DNA of 64,000 nt, from contig NC_088300.1 in NCBI RefSeq assembly GCF_032854445.1, positions 1,178,001 through 1,242,000 on the forward strand, written 5' to 3'. Of the stretch, positions 13,001 through 22,155 are shown piece by piece (position 1 is the first letter of the stretch; each line of letters opens with the position of its first letter). The notes beneath the pieces are model-generated. The model was not told the origin of the DNA and searched no databases. It worked only from the letters and a program-made list of their open reading frames with translations. The DNA is from Liolophura sinensis (Eukaryota > Mollusca > Polyplacophora > Chitonida > Chitonidae). The translations under genes and the position numbers were made by a program.

Positions 13001-14760
13001 GGCCACATGGACTGATTATGTGTAGGTTTATCTTTCACGCCGGCATTGGCCACATGGACTGATTATGTGTAGGTTTACCTTTCACGCCGGCATAGACCAC
13101 TCGGACTGATTATGTGTAGGTTTACCTTTCACGCCGGCATTGGCCACATGGACTGATTATGTGTAGGTTTACCTTTCACGCCGGCATTGGCCACATGGAC
13201 TGATTATGTGTAGGTTTACCTTTCACGCCGGCATTGGCCACATGGACTGATTATGTGTAGCTTTACCTTTCACGCCGGCATTGGCCACATGGACTGATTA
13301 TGTGTAGGTTTACCTTTCACGCCGGCATTGGCCACATGGACTGATTATGTGTAGGTTTACCTTTCACGCCGGCATTGGCCACATGGACTGATCATGTGTA
13401 GGTTTACCTTTCACGCCGGCATTGGCCACATGGACTGATTATGTGTAGGTTTACCTTTCACGCCGGCATTGTCCACATGGACTAATTATGTGTAGCTTTA
13501 CCTTTCACGCCGGCATTGGCCACATGGACTGATTATGTGTAGGTTTACCTTTCACGCCGGCATTGGCCACATGGACTGATTATGTGTACGTTTACCTTTC
13601 ACGCCGGCATTGGCCACATGGACTGATTATGTGTACGTTTAGCTTTCACGCCGGCATTGGCCACATGGACTGATTATGTGTAGGTTTACCTTTCACGCCG
13701 GCATTGGCCACATGGACTGATTATGTGTAGGTTTACCTTTCACGCCGACATTGGCCACATGGACTGATTATGTGTAGGTTTACCTTTCACGCCGGCATTG
13801 GCCACATGGACTGATTATGTGTAGGTTTACCTTTCACTCCGGCATTGGCCACATGGACTGATTATGTGTAGGCTTAGCTTTTACGCCGGCATTGGCCACA
13901 TGGACTGATTATGTGTACGTTTAGCTTTCACGCGGGCATTGGCCACATGGACTGATTATGTGTAGGTTTACCTTTCACGCCGGCATTGGCCACATGGATT
14001 GATTATGTGTAGGTTTAGCTTTCACGCCGGCATTGGCCACATGGACTGATTATGTGTAGGTTTACCTTTCACGCCGGCATTGGCCACATGGACTGATTAT
14101 GTGTACGTTTAGCTTTTACGCGGGCATTGGCCACATGGACTGATTATGTGTAGGTTTACCTTTCACGCCGGCATAGACTACATGGACTGATTATGTGTAG
14201 GTTTACCTTTCACGCCGGCATTGGCCACATGGACTGATTATGTGTACGTTTAGCTTTCACGCCGGCATTGGCCACATGGACTGATTATGTGTAGGTTTAC
14301 CTTCACGCCGGCATTGGCCACATGGACTGATTATGTGTAGGTTTATCTTTCACGCCGGCATTGGCCACATGGACTAATCATGTGTAGGTTTACCTTTCAC
14401 GCCGGCATAGACCACATGGACTGATTATGTGTAGGTTTACCTTTCACGCCGGCATTGGCCACATGGACTGATTATGTGTAGGTTTACCTTTCACGCCGAC
14501 ATTGGCCTCATGGACTGATCATGTGTAGGTTTACCTTTCACGCCGGCATAGACCACTCGGACTGATTATGTGTAGGTTTACCTTTCACTCCGGCATAGAC
14601 CACATGGACTGATTATGTGTACGTTTAGCTTTCACGCCGGCATTGGCCACATGGACTGATTATAAGTAGCTTTACCTTTTACGCCGGCATAGACCACATG
14701 GACTGATTATGTGTACGTTTAGCTTTCTCGCCGGCATAGGCCACATGGACTGGTTATTTT
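10040..14760 (-). repeat. 47-bp minisatellite containing an exon end plus donor, about 100 copies
   Basis: In gene sense (minus strand) each unit reads CAGTCCATGTGGCCAATGCC, GGCGTGAAAG, then GTAAACCTACACATAAT. The first 30 bases match the end of exon 4 of the pseudokinase copy and the last 17 match its intron start (19657-19703). Copies are highly uniform in the middle. Variants with GCATAGACC or TATAAGTAG cluster at the 14.0-14.75 kb end and in scattered units, as expected if the array edges are older. Almost every unit keeps AAAG|GTAAAC. Confidence 0.93.
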
Positions 14761-14962
14761 TGTATATTGATCTACCGTACTAGAAAGACTTCACGCCATT
14801 CTATAGTCTAGCACAGTAATACACCAGAGAAAGATAAGACAACACATCTTCATCGTTGAAGGCCCCAAGCCGCACTGCTTTATTCAGAGAATACCGCGTG
14901 GCATGTACATCAGTATGCAAAGTGATACGTCACTGATACGTCACAAGACGTGATATATTACA
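14761..14962 (-). repeat. 3' LTR of the Ty3/Gypsy element
   Basis: 202 bp, paired with 19455-19656 with two mismatches. It contains repeated GATACGTCAC motifs near its outer end in element orientation. Confidence 0.92.
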
Positions 14963-15234
14963 CTCCTCCCTTTTTAGATACGAAGTAACCTTGAGAACAT
15001 TAACAAAGTTTCAATTAACTTTTAACTTCTTTAAACCTTGTAACATTTTGTTTCTTACAACAATGTTTCTTTTTACTTAGATACATTTTATGACACCAAC
15101 ATTAAAACATTTATGACACCAACATTAAAACAATATCACAAGTTTGCTCTAAAAAAGACAGTCAACAACCAAGACATAAAATCTGAGTACATATGTATCT
15201 AGAACTTTAGAACAGCTGCAGCACTGAATACATA

Positions 15235-18200
15235 TTACAAATCAAGTCGTCGTGGAGGTCTACTTACTCTACCAGACCTTCGAGGAATAAACACAGGAGA
15301 ATCACATGACACAGTGTCATCAGGTTTACAATCTTGATCAAAAACTTTCGGTGTACATTTAGTAGATTCAGGTAAAGCTACTGCTTCCTTTATTGGACTT
15401 GGCACATTAGTTTGTACACTCGGATCATTTACATGTGGATTTCTGACAATGCTTGGATTATTTGGTGCAACACATGTATCCTTCCCTAGTAATACGTCAT
15501 TTGGATTTTGATCAGATTTAACATTTACAGAGTCATCACAAATAAGATGATCAGCATGAACATAGCGTTTGTCATTACCTGGAACTCGCACAATATAAGT
15601 GTGAGGACCTTTAATTGCAACAATGGTACCGGGGATCCATTTTACCTTTCCTCCCCTGATATTTCTTACCCGTACATGCTGATACAAATCAAATTTACGT
15701 ACAGTGGGATTCAAACCATCGTGATGAAATTTGCTAGCTGTCTGTTTTCTTTCTACCTTTCTTTGTAAGTTAGGCTTTAACAAAGACAACCTAGTTCGCA
15801 GCGTTCGCTTCAGAAACAACTCTGGCGTAATACCAGTCGTAGTGTGAGGAGTATTTCTGTAACATGACAGAACATGGGCTATTCTACTTTGAATACTCTC
15901 AGACTTTTCACACTTTTTGAACATTCTCTTAAAGCTCTGAACATTTTTTTCAGCTAACCCATTACTTGCAGGATGGTAAGGGGGACACAAAGTATGATCA
16001 ATATCATTACATTTCAAAAAATCAGAAAACAAATCAGCAATGAACTGGGGTCCATTGTCTGAAACAATTTGTTGCGGTAAACCATACCTTGCGAACAAAG
16101 ACCGAAGAACAGTAATAGTAGCACTTGATGTGGTACTTGACATTGGAAAACGTTCTAACCACTTAGAATAACTGTCGACTACAATAAAAAATTGCTGACC
16201 ATCGATTTCAGCAAAATCAACATGAATTCTCTGCCATGGCTCTGTAGCCCAAGGCCACAATAACAAAGGTACAGACTTAGGCACTTTTTGTGATTCTACA
16301 CAACTCGGACATGTTCTGACTAAGTCTTCTATATCTTGATCTAATCCAGGCCACCAGACGAAAGATCTAGCCAAAGCTTTCATCCTACACATGCCGGGAT
16401 GACCATCATGTAATTCATTTAACAACATTTCTTGAAGTTTAGTTGGTACAGCTACTCTCCTACCCCATAATATACAACCATCATCAATTGACAATTCATC
16501 TCGTTTTGACCAATAGGGTTGCAAAGTCATATCAGTACAATAATTTGGCCAACCTGAAGATGTAAAATCTAACACTTTACATAATGTAGCATCTTTACAT
16601 GAAAAATCAGCTATCTGTTTAGCTGTCACAGGTAGATTGCTTAATACTGTACTACAAATATACATTTCATCAGGATCTGCAGTGTGAGAATCATCCACTG
16701 GTAATCTACTTAACATATCTGCATTTGCGTTATTTTCTGAAGATCTGTAGACAATATCATACGAATATCCACTAAGCAACAATGCCCAGCGCTGCATTCT
16801 AGCTGCTGCTAATGCAGGAATACCAGATTTGGAACCAAAAATTCTTGTTAGGGGTTGATGATCAGTTACAAGAGTAAATTTCCTACCAAACAAGTACAAA
16901 TGAAATTTCTTAATTCCATACACAATTGCCAATGCTTCTTTCTCTATTTGTGCATAGTTCTTCTCTGCACAACTTAATGTACGTGATACATAAGCTACAG
17001 GTCTTTCTGAACCATCATTCAACTTATGGCTTAACACAGCTCCTAATCCATAAGGACTTGCATCTACACTTAATACTAAACGCATCTCAGGATTATAGTG
17101 CATAAGCACGCTATCACCTGTTAAAACAGTCTTAGCATATTGAAAAGAAGTTTCACACTCTTTAGTCCATTTCCACATTACTGACTTGTTAAGTAACGAA
17201 TACAAAGCATGTAAATTTGATGACAGATTTGGTACAAATTTACCGTAGTAATTCAACATTCCAAGAAATGACTTAAGTTCTGACACATTCTGTGGTCTAG
17301 GTGCATTTCTAATTGCATCTGTCTTGCTTTGCAATGGTTTTATACCCTCAGCACACAGCTTATGACCCAAAAATGTCACACTTTCCTTGAAAAATTCACA
17401 TTTTTCTCCATTTAACTTGACATTGTGTTTTCTCAATCTAGAAAATACTTTCTCTAACACAACAAAATGCTCTTTCTCAGTTTCAGTTGCTACAAATATA
17501 TCATCCATGTAACATAGCACGTGATCAATATTTGACAATATTTTATCCATAGTAGCCTGAAAAATGGAAGGCGCTGTTTTGACACCAAAACATAACCATT
17601 TAGTTGCTAACAATCCTTTGTGAGTATTTAACACAAGCAACTTAGCAGATTCATCATCTAAATAAAGCTGATTAAATGCACTAGTCAAATCTAGTTTTGA
17701 AAACACTTTTGGCTGTGAACCATACTGGGATATCTTAGCAAACAGATCTTGAGTATTTGGTAATTTATATCCATCATCTTTAATCAATTCATTAACTGCT
17801 TTATAATCACCACACACTCTAATAGACTTATTAGGTTTCACAACATGGACTGTCGGTGAAGCCCATTCACAACTGTCAACTGGATACAAAATCTCTGATT
17901 CAATCAATCGGTCATATTCTTTTTCAACATCTCCAAACAAAGAATATGGTACAGGTCTAGCCTTCTGATATACTGGTTTAACATTATCTTTCAATGCCAA
18001 TGATGCTTTAAAACCTTTAATACCATTACCTTCATACGTAAACAGTACACTGTTCTGTCGTAACAGCTCATTGAAACAATCAGAAAAATCATCAGACCGC
18101 GGTACATGTTTAGGTAACTTCTTTGTTAGACCAACTTCATTTACAGTGAAAATACTTTGCCAATCCAATTTGATATGTTTTAACCAATCTCTACCCAATA

Positions 18201-18681
18201 AACATGGTTTCTGACCTTTTACAACAATCAAGTCAAGTTCTACAAGTGGGTTTTCCTCGTACTTTACAGGCACTCTAATTTCTCCCAAAATAGGTACAGG
18301 TTCATTTGTATAACTACGCAATGTGATGTTTACATTTCTGAGCGGGAACATTGTTAAACAATTTTTATACAATGTTTCAGATACAGTCGAGCGTAAGGCT
18401 CCTGTATCAAGCACCATTTGTATGTTAGAATTTACTACAGTAATATCTACTTTAATAGGTTTCATGCTTTGAGTTTGATTTACATTATAATTACCGTAGA
18501 GTCCAAATTCATCATGATCAAATTCAGAATTACTGTCTCTTGACTCTTCAGCATCATTTGAAATGTCCACGTATTTCGCTGGATTTCTTGATTTGAACTT
18601 ACTTTGCGAATGTCCACGACCGCCTCTTGTACCTCTGCTGCCGGTATTTCCACCACTGTTAGAATCACTTTTCGGACACAT
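15235..18681 (-). CDS. pol: Pol polyprotein of the Ty3/Gypsy element
   Basis: One long open frame of 1148 codons. Domains in order: aspartic protease (LDTGA near residue 91), reverse transcriptase with CYMDD near 388, RNase H (SVDASPYGLGAVLSH near 535), integrase with an HHCC zinc finger (HDGHPGM...CPSC near 760) and core (DNGPQF near 880), then a C-terminal chromatin- or DNA-binding-like tail. This is the family's usual domain set. It lies downstream of gag in a different frame, an arrangement this family commonly handles by recoding or related expression mechanisms. The element looks whole. Confidence 0.92.
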   Translation of the reverse strand: MCPKSDSNSGGNTGSRGTRGGRGHSQSKFKSRNPAKYVDISNDAEESRDSNSEFDHDEFGLYGNYNVNQTQSMKPIKVDITVVNSNIQMVLDTGALRSTVSETLYKNCLTMFPLRNVNITLRSYTNEPVPILGEIRVPVKYEENPLVELDLIVVKGQKPCLLGRDWLKHIKLDWQSIFTVNEVGLTKKLPKHVPRSDDFSDCFNELLRQNSVLFTYEGNGIKGFKASLALKDNVKPVYQKARPVPYSLFGDVEKEYDRLIESEILYPVDSCEWASPTVHVVKPNKSIRVCGDYKAVNELIKDDGYKLPNTQDLFAKISQYGSQPKVFSKLDLTSAFNQLYLDDESAKLLVLNTHKGLLATKWLCFGVKTAPSIFQATMDKILSNIDHVLCYMDDIFVATETEKEHFVVLEKVFSRLRKHNVKLNGEKCEFFKESVTFLGHKLCAEGIKPLQSKTDAIRNAPRPQNVSELKSFLGMLNYYGKFVPNLSSNLHALYSLLNKSVMWKWTKECETSFQYAKTVLTGDSVLMHYNPEMRLVLSVDASPYGLGAVLSHKLNDGSERPVAYVSRTLSCAEKNYAQIEKEALAIVYGIKKFHLYLFGRKFTLVTDHQPLTRIFGSKSGIPALAAARMQRWALLLSGYSYDIVYRSSENNANADMLSRLPVDDSHTADPDEMYICSTVLSNLPVTAKQIADFSCKDATLCKVLDFTSSGWPNYCTDMTLQPYWSKRDELSIDDGCILWGRRVAVPTKLQEMLLNELHDGHPGMCRMKALARSFVWWPGLDQDIEDLVRTCPSCVESQKVPKSVPLLLWPWATEPWQRIHVDFAEIDGQQFFIVVDSYSKWLERFPMSSTTSSATITVLRSLFARYGLPQQIVSDNGPQFIADLFSDFLKCNDIDHTLCPPYHPASNGLAEKNVQSFKRMFKKCEKSESIQSRIAHVLSCYRNTPHTTTGITPELFLKRTLRTRLSLLKPNLQRKVERKQTASKFHHDGLNPTVRKFDLYQHVRVRNIRGGKVKWIPGTIVAIKGPHTYIVRVPGNDKRYVHADHLICDDSVNVKSDQNPNDVLLGKDTCVAPNNPSIVRNPHVNDPSVQTNVPSPIKEAVALPESTKCTPKVFDQDCKPDDTVSCDSPVFIPRRSGRVSRPPRRLDL

Positions 18682-18732
18682 GGCCTTGATATGTCCTCGC
18701 TGTCTACACCCATAACACTCAGCGTCTCTCAG

Positions 18733-19413
18733 TCAACATTCTCCAGTACTATGGTTTCTCCCACCACAGCATTTGCAGCCATCGCCGGATGTACTACGGT
18801 GTGCTTGGTCACGACCGCGTCCTCTGCCTCGACGTCCGCCTCTCCTCCCGGGGAACAGTCGGTTCATCTCCGCTGTGCCGTCGTTCATGCTCTCTCGATT
18901 AGCGGCATTCGCTAATTCGTCCGCTAGGCATTTCCTTCTTGCTTCGTCAAATGTAAGATTTCGCACAGATAGTAGATGTGTCTGAGTACGTGACATCTTC
19001 TGATTCAGTCCCGAAACTAGCTTGTCTCGTAAGGCATCGCCTAGAAAATTGCCGTAATCACAAGTAGAAGCCAATTTCTTCAGACGGACAATAAAATCTG
19101 CCACTGATTCCTTGTCACCTTGTTTCGACACTCTGTCAAACCGAAATCTTTCTGCCATTACATTTGGAGTGGGCGCATAATGTTCTTTCAAGAGGTCCTT
19201 CAGTTCCTGATACGTTTTCGTTCTAGGGGCGTCTGGACTACACAAGTTTTTGAGAAGTTTGTATGCTTCTGGACCGATGAGCGATAGGAATAAATTTGCC
19301 TTCCTCTCGTTTTCGATGGCGTTCGCTGCCATAAAAGCGTCGCATCTGTCCGTGTAATCTTCAAAAAGTTCAACACTCTCATCAAAAACTCCTAGATTCC
19401 CGAAAACTGCCAT
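18733..19413 (-). CDS. gag: Gag protein of the Ty3/Gypsy element
   Basis: 226 codons. The first 160 or so residues form an all-alpha capsid-like region rich in charged residues and containing the retrotransposon-gag pattern YQELKDLLKEHYAPTP. An RG-rich linker (GRRGGRRGRGRGR) and a CCHC zinc knuckle (CKCCGGRNHSTGEC) follow. The start ATG lies about 40 bases inside the 5' LTR. Confidence 0.88.
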   Translation of the reverse strand: MAVFGNLGVFDESVELFEDYTDRCDAFMAANAIENERKANLFLSLIGPEAYKLLKNLCSPDAPRTKTYQELKDLLKEHYAPTPNVMAERFRFDRVSKQGDKESVADFIVRLKKLASTCDYGNFLGDALRDKLVSGLNQKMSRTQTHLLSVRNLTFDEARRKCLADELANAANRESMNDGTAEMNRLFPGRRGGRRGRGRGRDQAHRSTSGDGCKCCGGRNHSTGEC

Positions 19414-19454
19414 TTTCCCTTATACGTAGGTACGTTTCGTCTCGTCGCCAGTTT

Positions 19455-19656
19455 TGTATATTGATCTACCGTACTAGAAAGACTTCACGCCATTCTATAG
19501 TCTAGCACAGTAATACACCAGAGAAAGATAAGACAACACGTCTTCATCGTTGAAGGCCCCAAGCCGCACTGCTTTATTCAGAGAAGACCGCGTGGCATGT
19601 ACATCAGTATGCAAAGTGATACGTCACTGATACGTCACAAGACGTGATATATTACA
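19455..19656 (-). repeat. 5' LTR of the Ty3/Gypsy element
   Basis: 202 bp, the partner of 14761-14962. In element orientation it starts TGTAATATATCACG and ends ATCAATATACA. Confidence 0.92.
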
Positions 19657-20870
19657 ATTATGTGTAGGTTTACCTTTCACGCCGGTATAGGCTACATGGA
19701 CTGCTATCCAGAAACACATTGCCAAGATGATAAGCTGAATATAATGAAACGAAGGCCCAAATGTACGTGATATTAACTTGGCACTTGGAATAAATTATGC
19801 TTTCAGTACACATTCTTGGTTGGCATGGCGGCAATGATTTTTAATTGGCACCGTACCAGTATTTAATACTTTTATCACTAATTAATACGTTATCATAATA
19901 TTGTTCAAGATATTCGAACACTTTTAAAGCGTCAGCGTCTTTTTAAACAATGATGCAGTGAAATCAGCCAGTCAGAGGCCTAAATAAGATGACAAGGGAC
20001 AAGGCTGGTCAATGTTTCATGGATATTATATGCGTTTCTGATTGGTATCAACACTACCTGGCAAAAATATTTTGCTGCAACAGGGATAGAAACGAATCCT
20101 ATGGCCTGAAAAGGCAGTGTTACAATAAGTTAACTTACCTACATAATGGATAGACAACAGCAGATTTATTGCCGTTTCTCGTAGGCTGAGTCGTACCTCT
20201 CTCAGCACAGAATTCACCAGTAGAATAGACGAGCTGAGGTTGTTCATAAGGGAGTAACTTAATCTCCCAATATCCTGTAGAAGTCCGCTGTCGACTTCAG
20301 GGCTCGATCCTCTCACCAAGTCATAAATATAACACACCGCGGTCTCCAAATAGCCATTATCTGGAGGTCTGTGGATTAAAATCATTGCATGTGAAAATAT
20401 CCACATTAAAAGTGTATAAGCTGAGAACTATTATTTTCATCTCATTCAGGGGAGAGTTTAGTGCAGGGGTATATATGTGTCATGAAAACTGCCATACTGT
20501 TTCCAGGTTCAACAGATTAGTGTATTGTCATTAATTTGAAAGGGAAACCTGTATCTCTTCATTTGAAAGTGTAACATAGGTTATAAATGTTCATTTATTG
20601 CAGGTGTGAGGTAATTGATTTATTCATTTAAAAAAAAAACAACCAAAAACAAGAAAAAAAAAACAACAACAATAACAACAGAAATAACCATAAAAAAACA
20701 TTATTTCTCGACGCTGACAGCAGTGACTTTATTTTCAAAATATGCCATGTAAAACATGCAGGCTTAATTCTAAGTGAATGATCCAACAACCACATCAGCC
20801 TTAGTTTATACCAAAACCGCCGTTTGCTTTACATCTGTGATATTATTCATTCGTCAAGCAATTAATTTAC
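19657..20870. other. Remaining introns of the pseudokinase copy
   Basis: Apart from exon 3 (20139-20368) and the weak exon 4 (19674-19734), this holds intron DNA, including an A/C-rich low-complexity stretch around 20625-20700. No other feature was seen. Confidence 0.55.
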
Positions 20871-21443
20871 CTTGGACTTGTAAAGATATAATCCCATAGA
20901 GTCCTTCTTCTTGGGTTGCACACGTTTTCATCGAAGCCAATAAGCTGTAAAACGAAATCCCAGTCGGGTCTTTGTGGCTGTGTGAAAAACCACGTAAAAA
21001 TGCTGGCTATGATGGTGACATCCGCCCTGAAAAGAACGCCATTCTGTGTTAAGGGGGCGGGGGTATGTGAAGTAAACTACACATCCACGGCAAATTTCAC
21101 AAACCCCAGTGGTAACGTTTACGTTGGTTTATACTGGGCTGTAGTTTATTTTGGTGCGGAAATCAGCCACCTATACAGTTTCTTTGTATGAAGGTATTTT
21201 TACGAAAGTCTCCATAAGCTTGGGATAACTCTATACAGGTCTACATGTAAGGCACTTGTTTGTAGATTGGTTGTTGGGAAAGACAACTCCTAAGAACAAC
21301 CACTTTTCTACACGTGACAGTTTACTGCCACTAAAACTGTTCATTATATATGAAGAGTTTGCTTACCCCACCTCTAGCAGCCCCAGGACAGTGGCCACTA
21401 TCCCCAGGGCAAGCTTTGCAACGCTCGATCTTCTCATAGTCAT

Positions 21444-22155
21444 ATTGTTACGCTATGCTCACAGAAAGAGTCGATTGACAATGTTTCCACCAGGTGGAGA
21501 CGTCACCATGGAGATGACGCAACAGTCACGTAAAGAAACGCGTGAAAGGTTACTCGCGCATGAGCTGGAACAAGGCACTGCTTTAATATTGTCGGTATTC
21601 ACAAAACGTCAAAAGGCTGATTAGGCGTTTCTTAGCAAATAGAAGTACACGATATAGACCTTTCCGAACTGTCAATCAAGAACACGCATTTGATCAATCA
21701 TAATCAAAACTGTTGCAAGCAGGTCATCCGGATGTCCCACAGATTGCTTACAAATGTTCTGTGACGTCATGACGTCACAATGTATTTCACTGGGATTGAA
21801 ATGAAAATTAAACGTTGTCACATGAAGGGGTGGTCATTTTGGGACCAAACGTTCGTTTCAAGCTTATTACAATGACGTCACAGTAAAGACAGCACGACGT
21901 TACAATCATTGCAGACGTTGGACTACAAGCAAAAGCTGACGTCACAATGACTCCAGGTCCTATCTCACACTAGCGCCATGTCACGGATAACATCCACCTC
22001 CCTATTGTCATTCAGAGAGAGCGTCACAGAGGCCACGGATGTGATTAACGTTCCAAACGTTAGCCAGCGCGACTTTTAGAAGGTCATCTCCATGGTGACG
22101 TGTCCACCTGTTGGAAACATTGTCAGATCGACTCTTTCTGTGAGCATGGCATAAC
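21444..22155. promoter_or_regulatory. Head-to-head upstream region with four TGACGTCA (CRE-type) sites
   Basis: 712 bp separate the two divergent ATGs. Perfect TGACGTCA palindromes occur at 21762-21769 and 21770-21777 (back to back), 21873-21880 and 21937-21944. TGACGTCA is the canonical binding site of CREB/ATF-type bZIP factors. The outer arms (about 21444-21530 and 22070-22155) are inverted copies of each other, sharing CTCTTTCTGTGAGCAT and a CCATGG next to a gacgt motif. The duplication therefore includes the 5'UTR. No TATA box was obvious. That the region drives both genes is inference. Confidence 0.6.

Larger units (their letters stand above)
14761..19656 (-). mobile_element. Ty3/Gypsy LTR retrotransposon, looks whole, young
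   Basis: Two 202-bp LTRs (14761-14962 and 19455-19656), TG...CA in element orientation, differ at only two positions, so insertion was recent. In element orientation, a TGGCGACGAGACG primer-site-like stretch follows the 5' LTR within a few bases, and a purine tract (AAAAAGGGAGGAG) precedes the 3' LTR. Gag and Pol lie between, in the order gag, protease, RT, RNase H, integrase, typical of Ty3/Gypsy. It sits in the array unit that abuts exon 4 of the pseudokinase copy; array sequence resumes on the other side (ATTATGTGTAGG). A clean target duplication could not be fixed because the flanks read TTATTTT and ATTAT. It has the same orientation as the host gene copy. Confidence 0.93.
8991..21443 (-). 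pseudogene. Broken copy of the membrane pseudokinase gene, inverted relative to the intact one
   Basis: Exons matching the intact gene at 22156-24759 are 21367-21443 (77 nt), 20871-21026 (156 nt), 20139-20368 (230 nt) and 8991-9836. The first three have the same lengths and phases as their counterparts. A weak exon 4 lies at 19674-19734 (61 nt against 75), so its phase does not fit. In exon 5 the expected frame meets TAA five codons in. It also carries one extra base just before the conserved stretch CLRKGCS (near 9670), so no full product is expected. From about 9670 down to the stop, the kinase region is nearly identical to the intact copy, while exons 1, 2 and the start of exon 5 differ clearly. 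The last intron has grown to nearly 10 kb through a 47-bp array and an LTR element. Confidence 0.8.

Noticed and set aside
10040-14760. CRISPR-like regular array
   Set aside because: Units are contiguous with no unique spacers, the genome is eukaryotic, and the unit matches an adjacent exon/intron border.
18604-18985. Plus-strand frames opposite the LTR element gag/pol
   Set aside because: Shadows of the element's own coding frames on the other strand.
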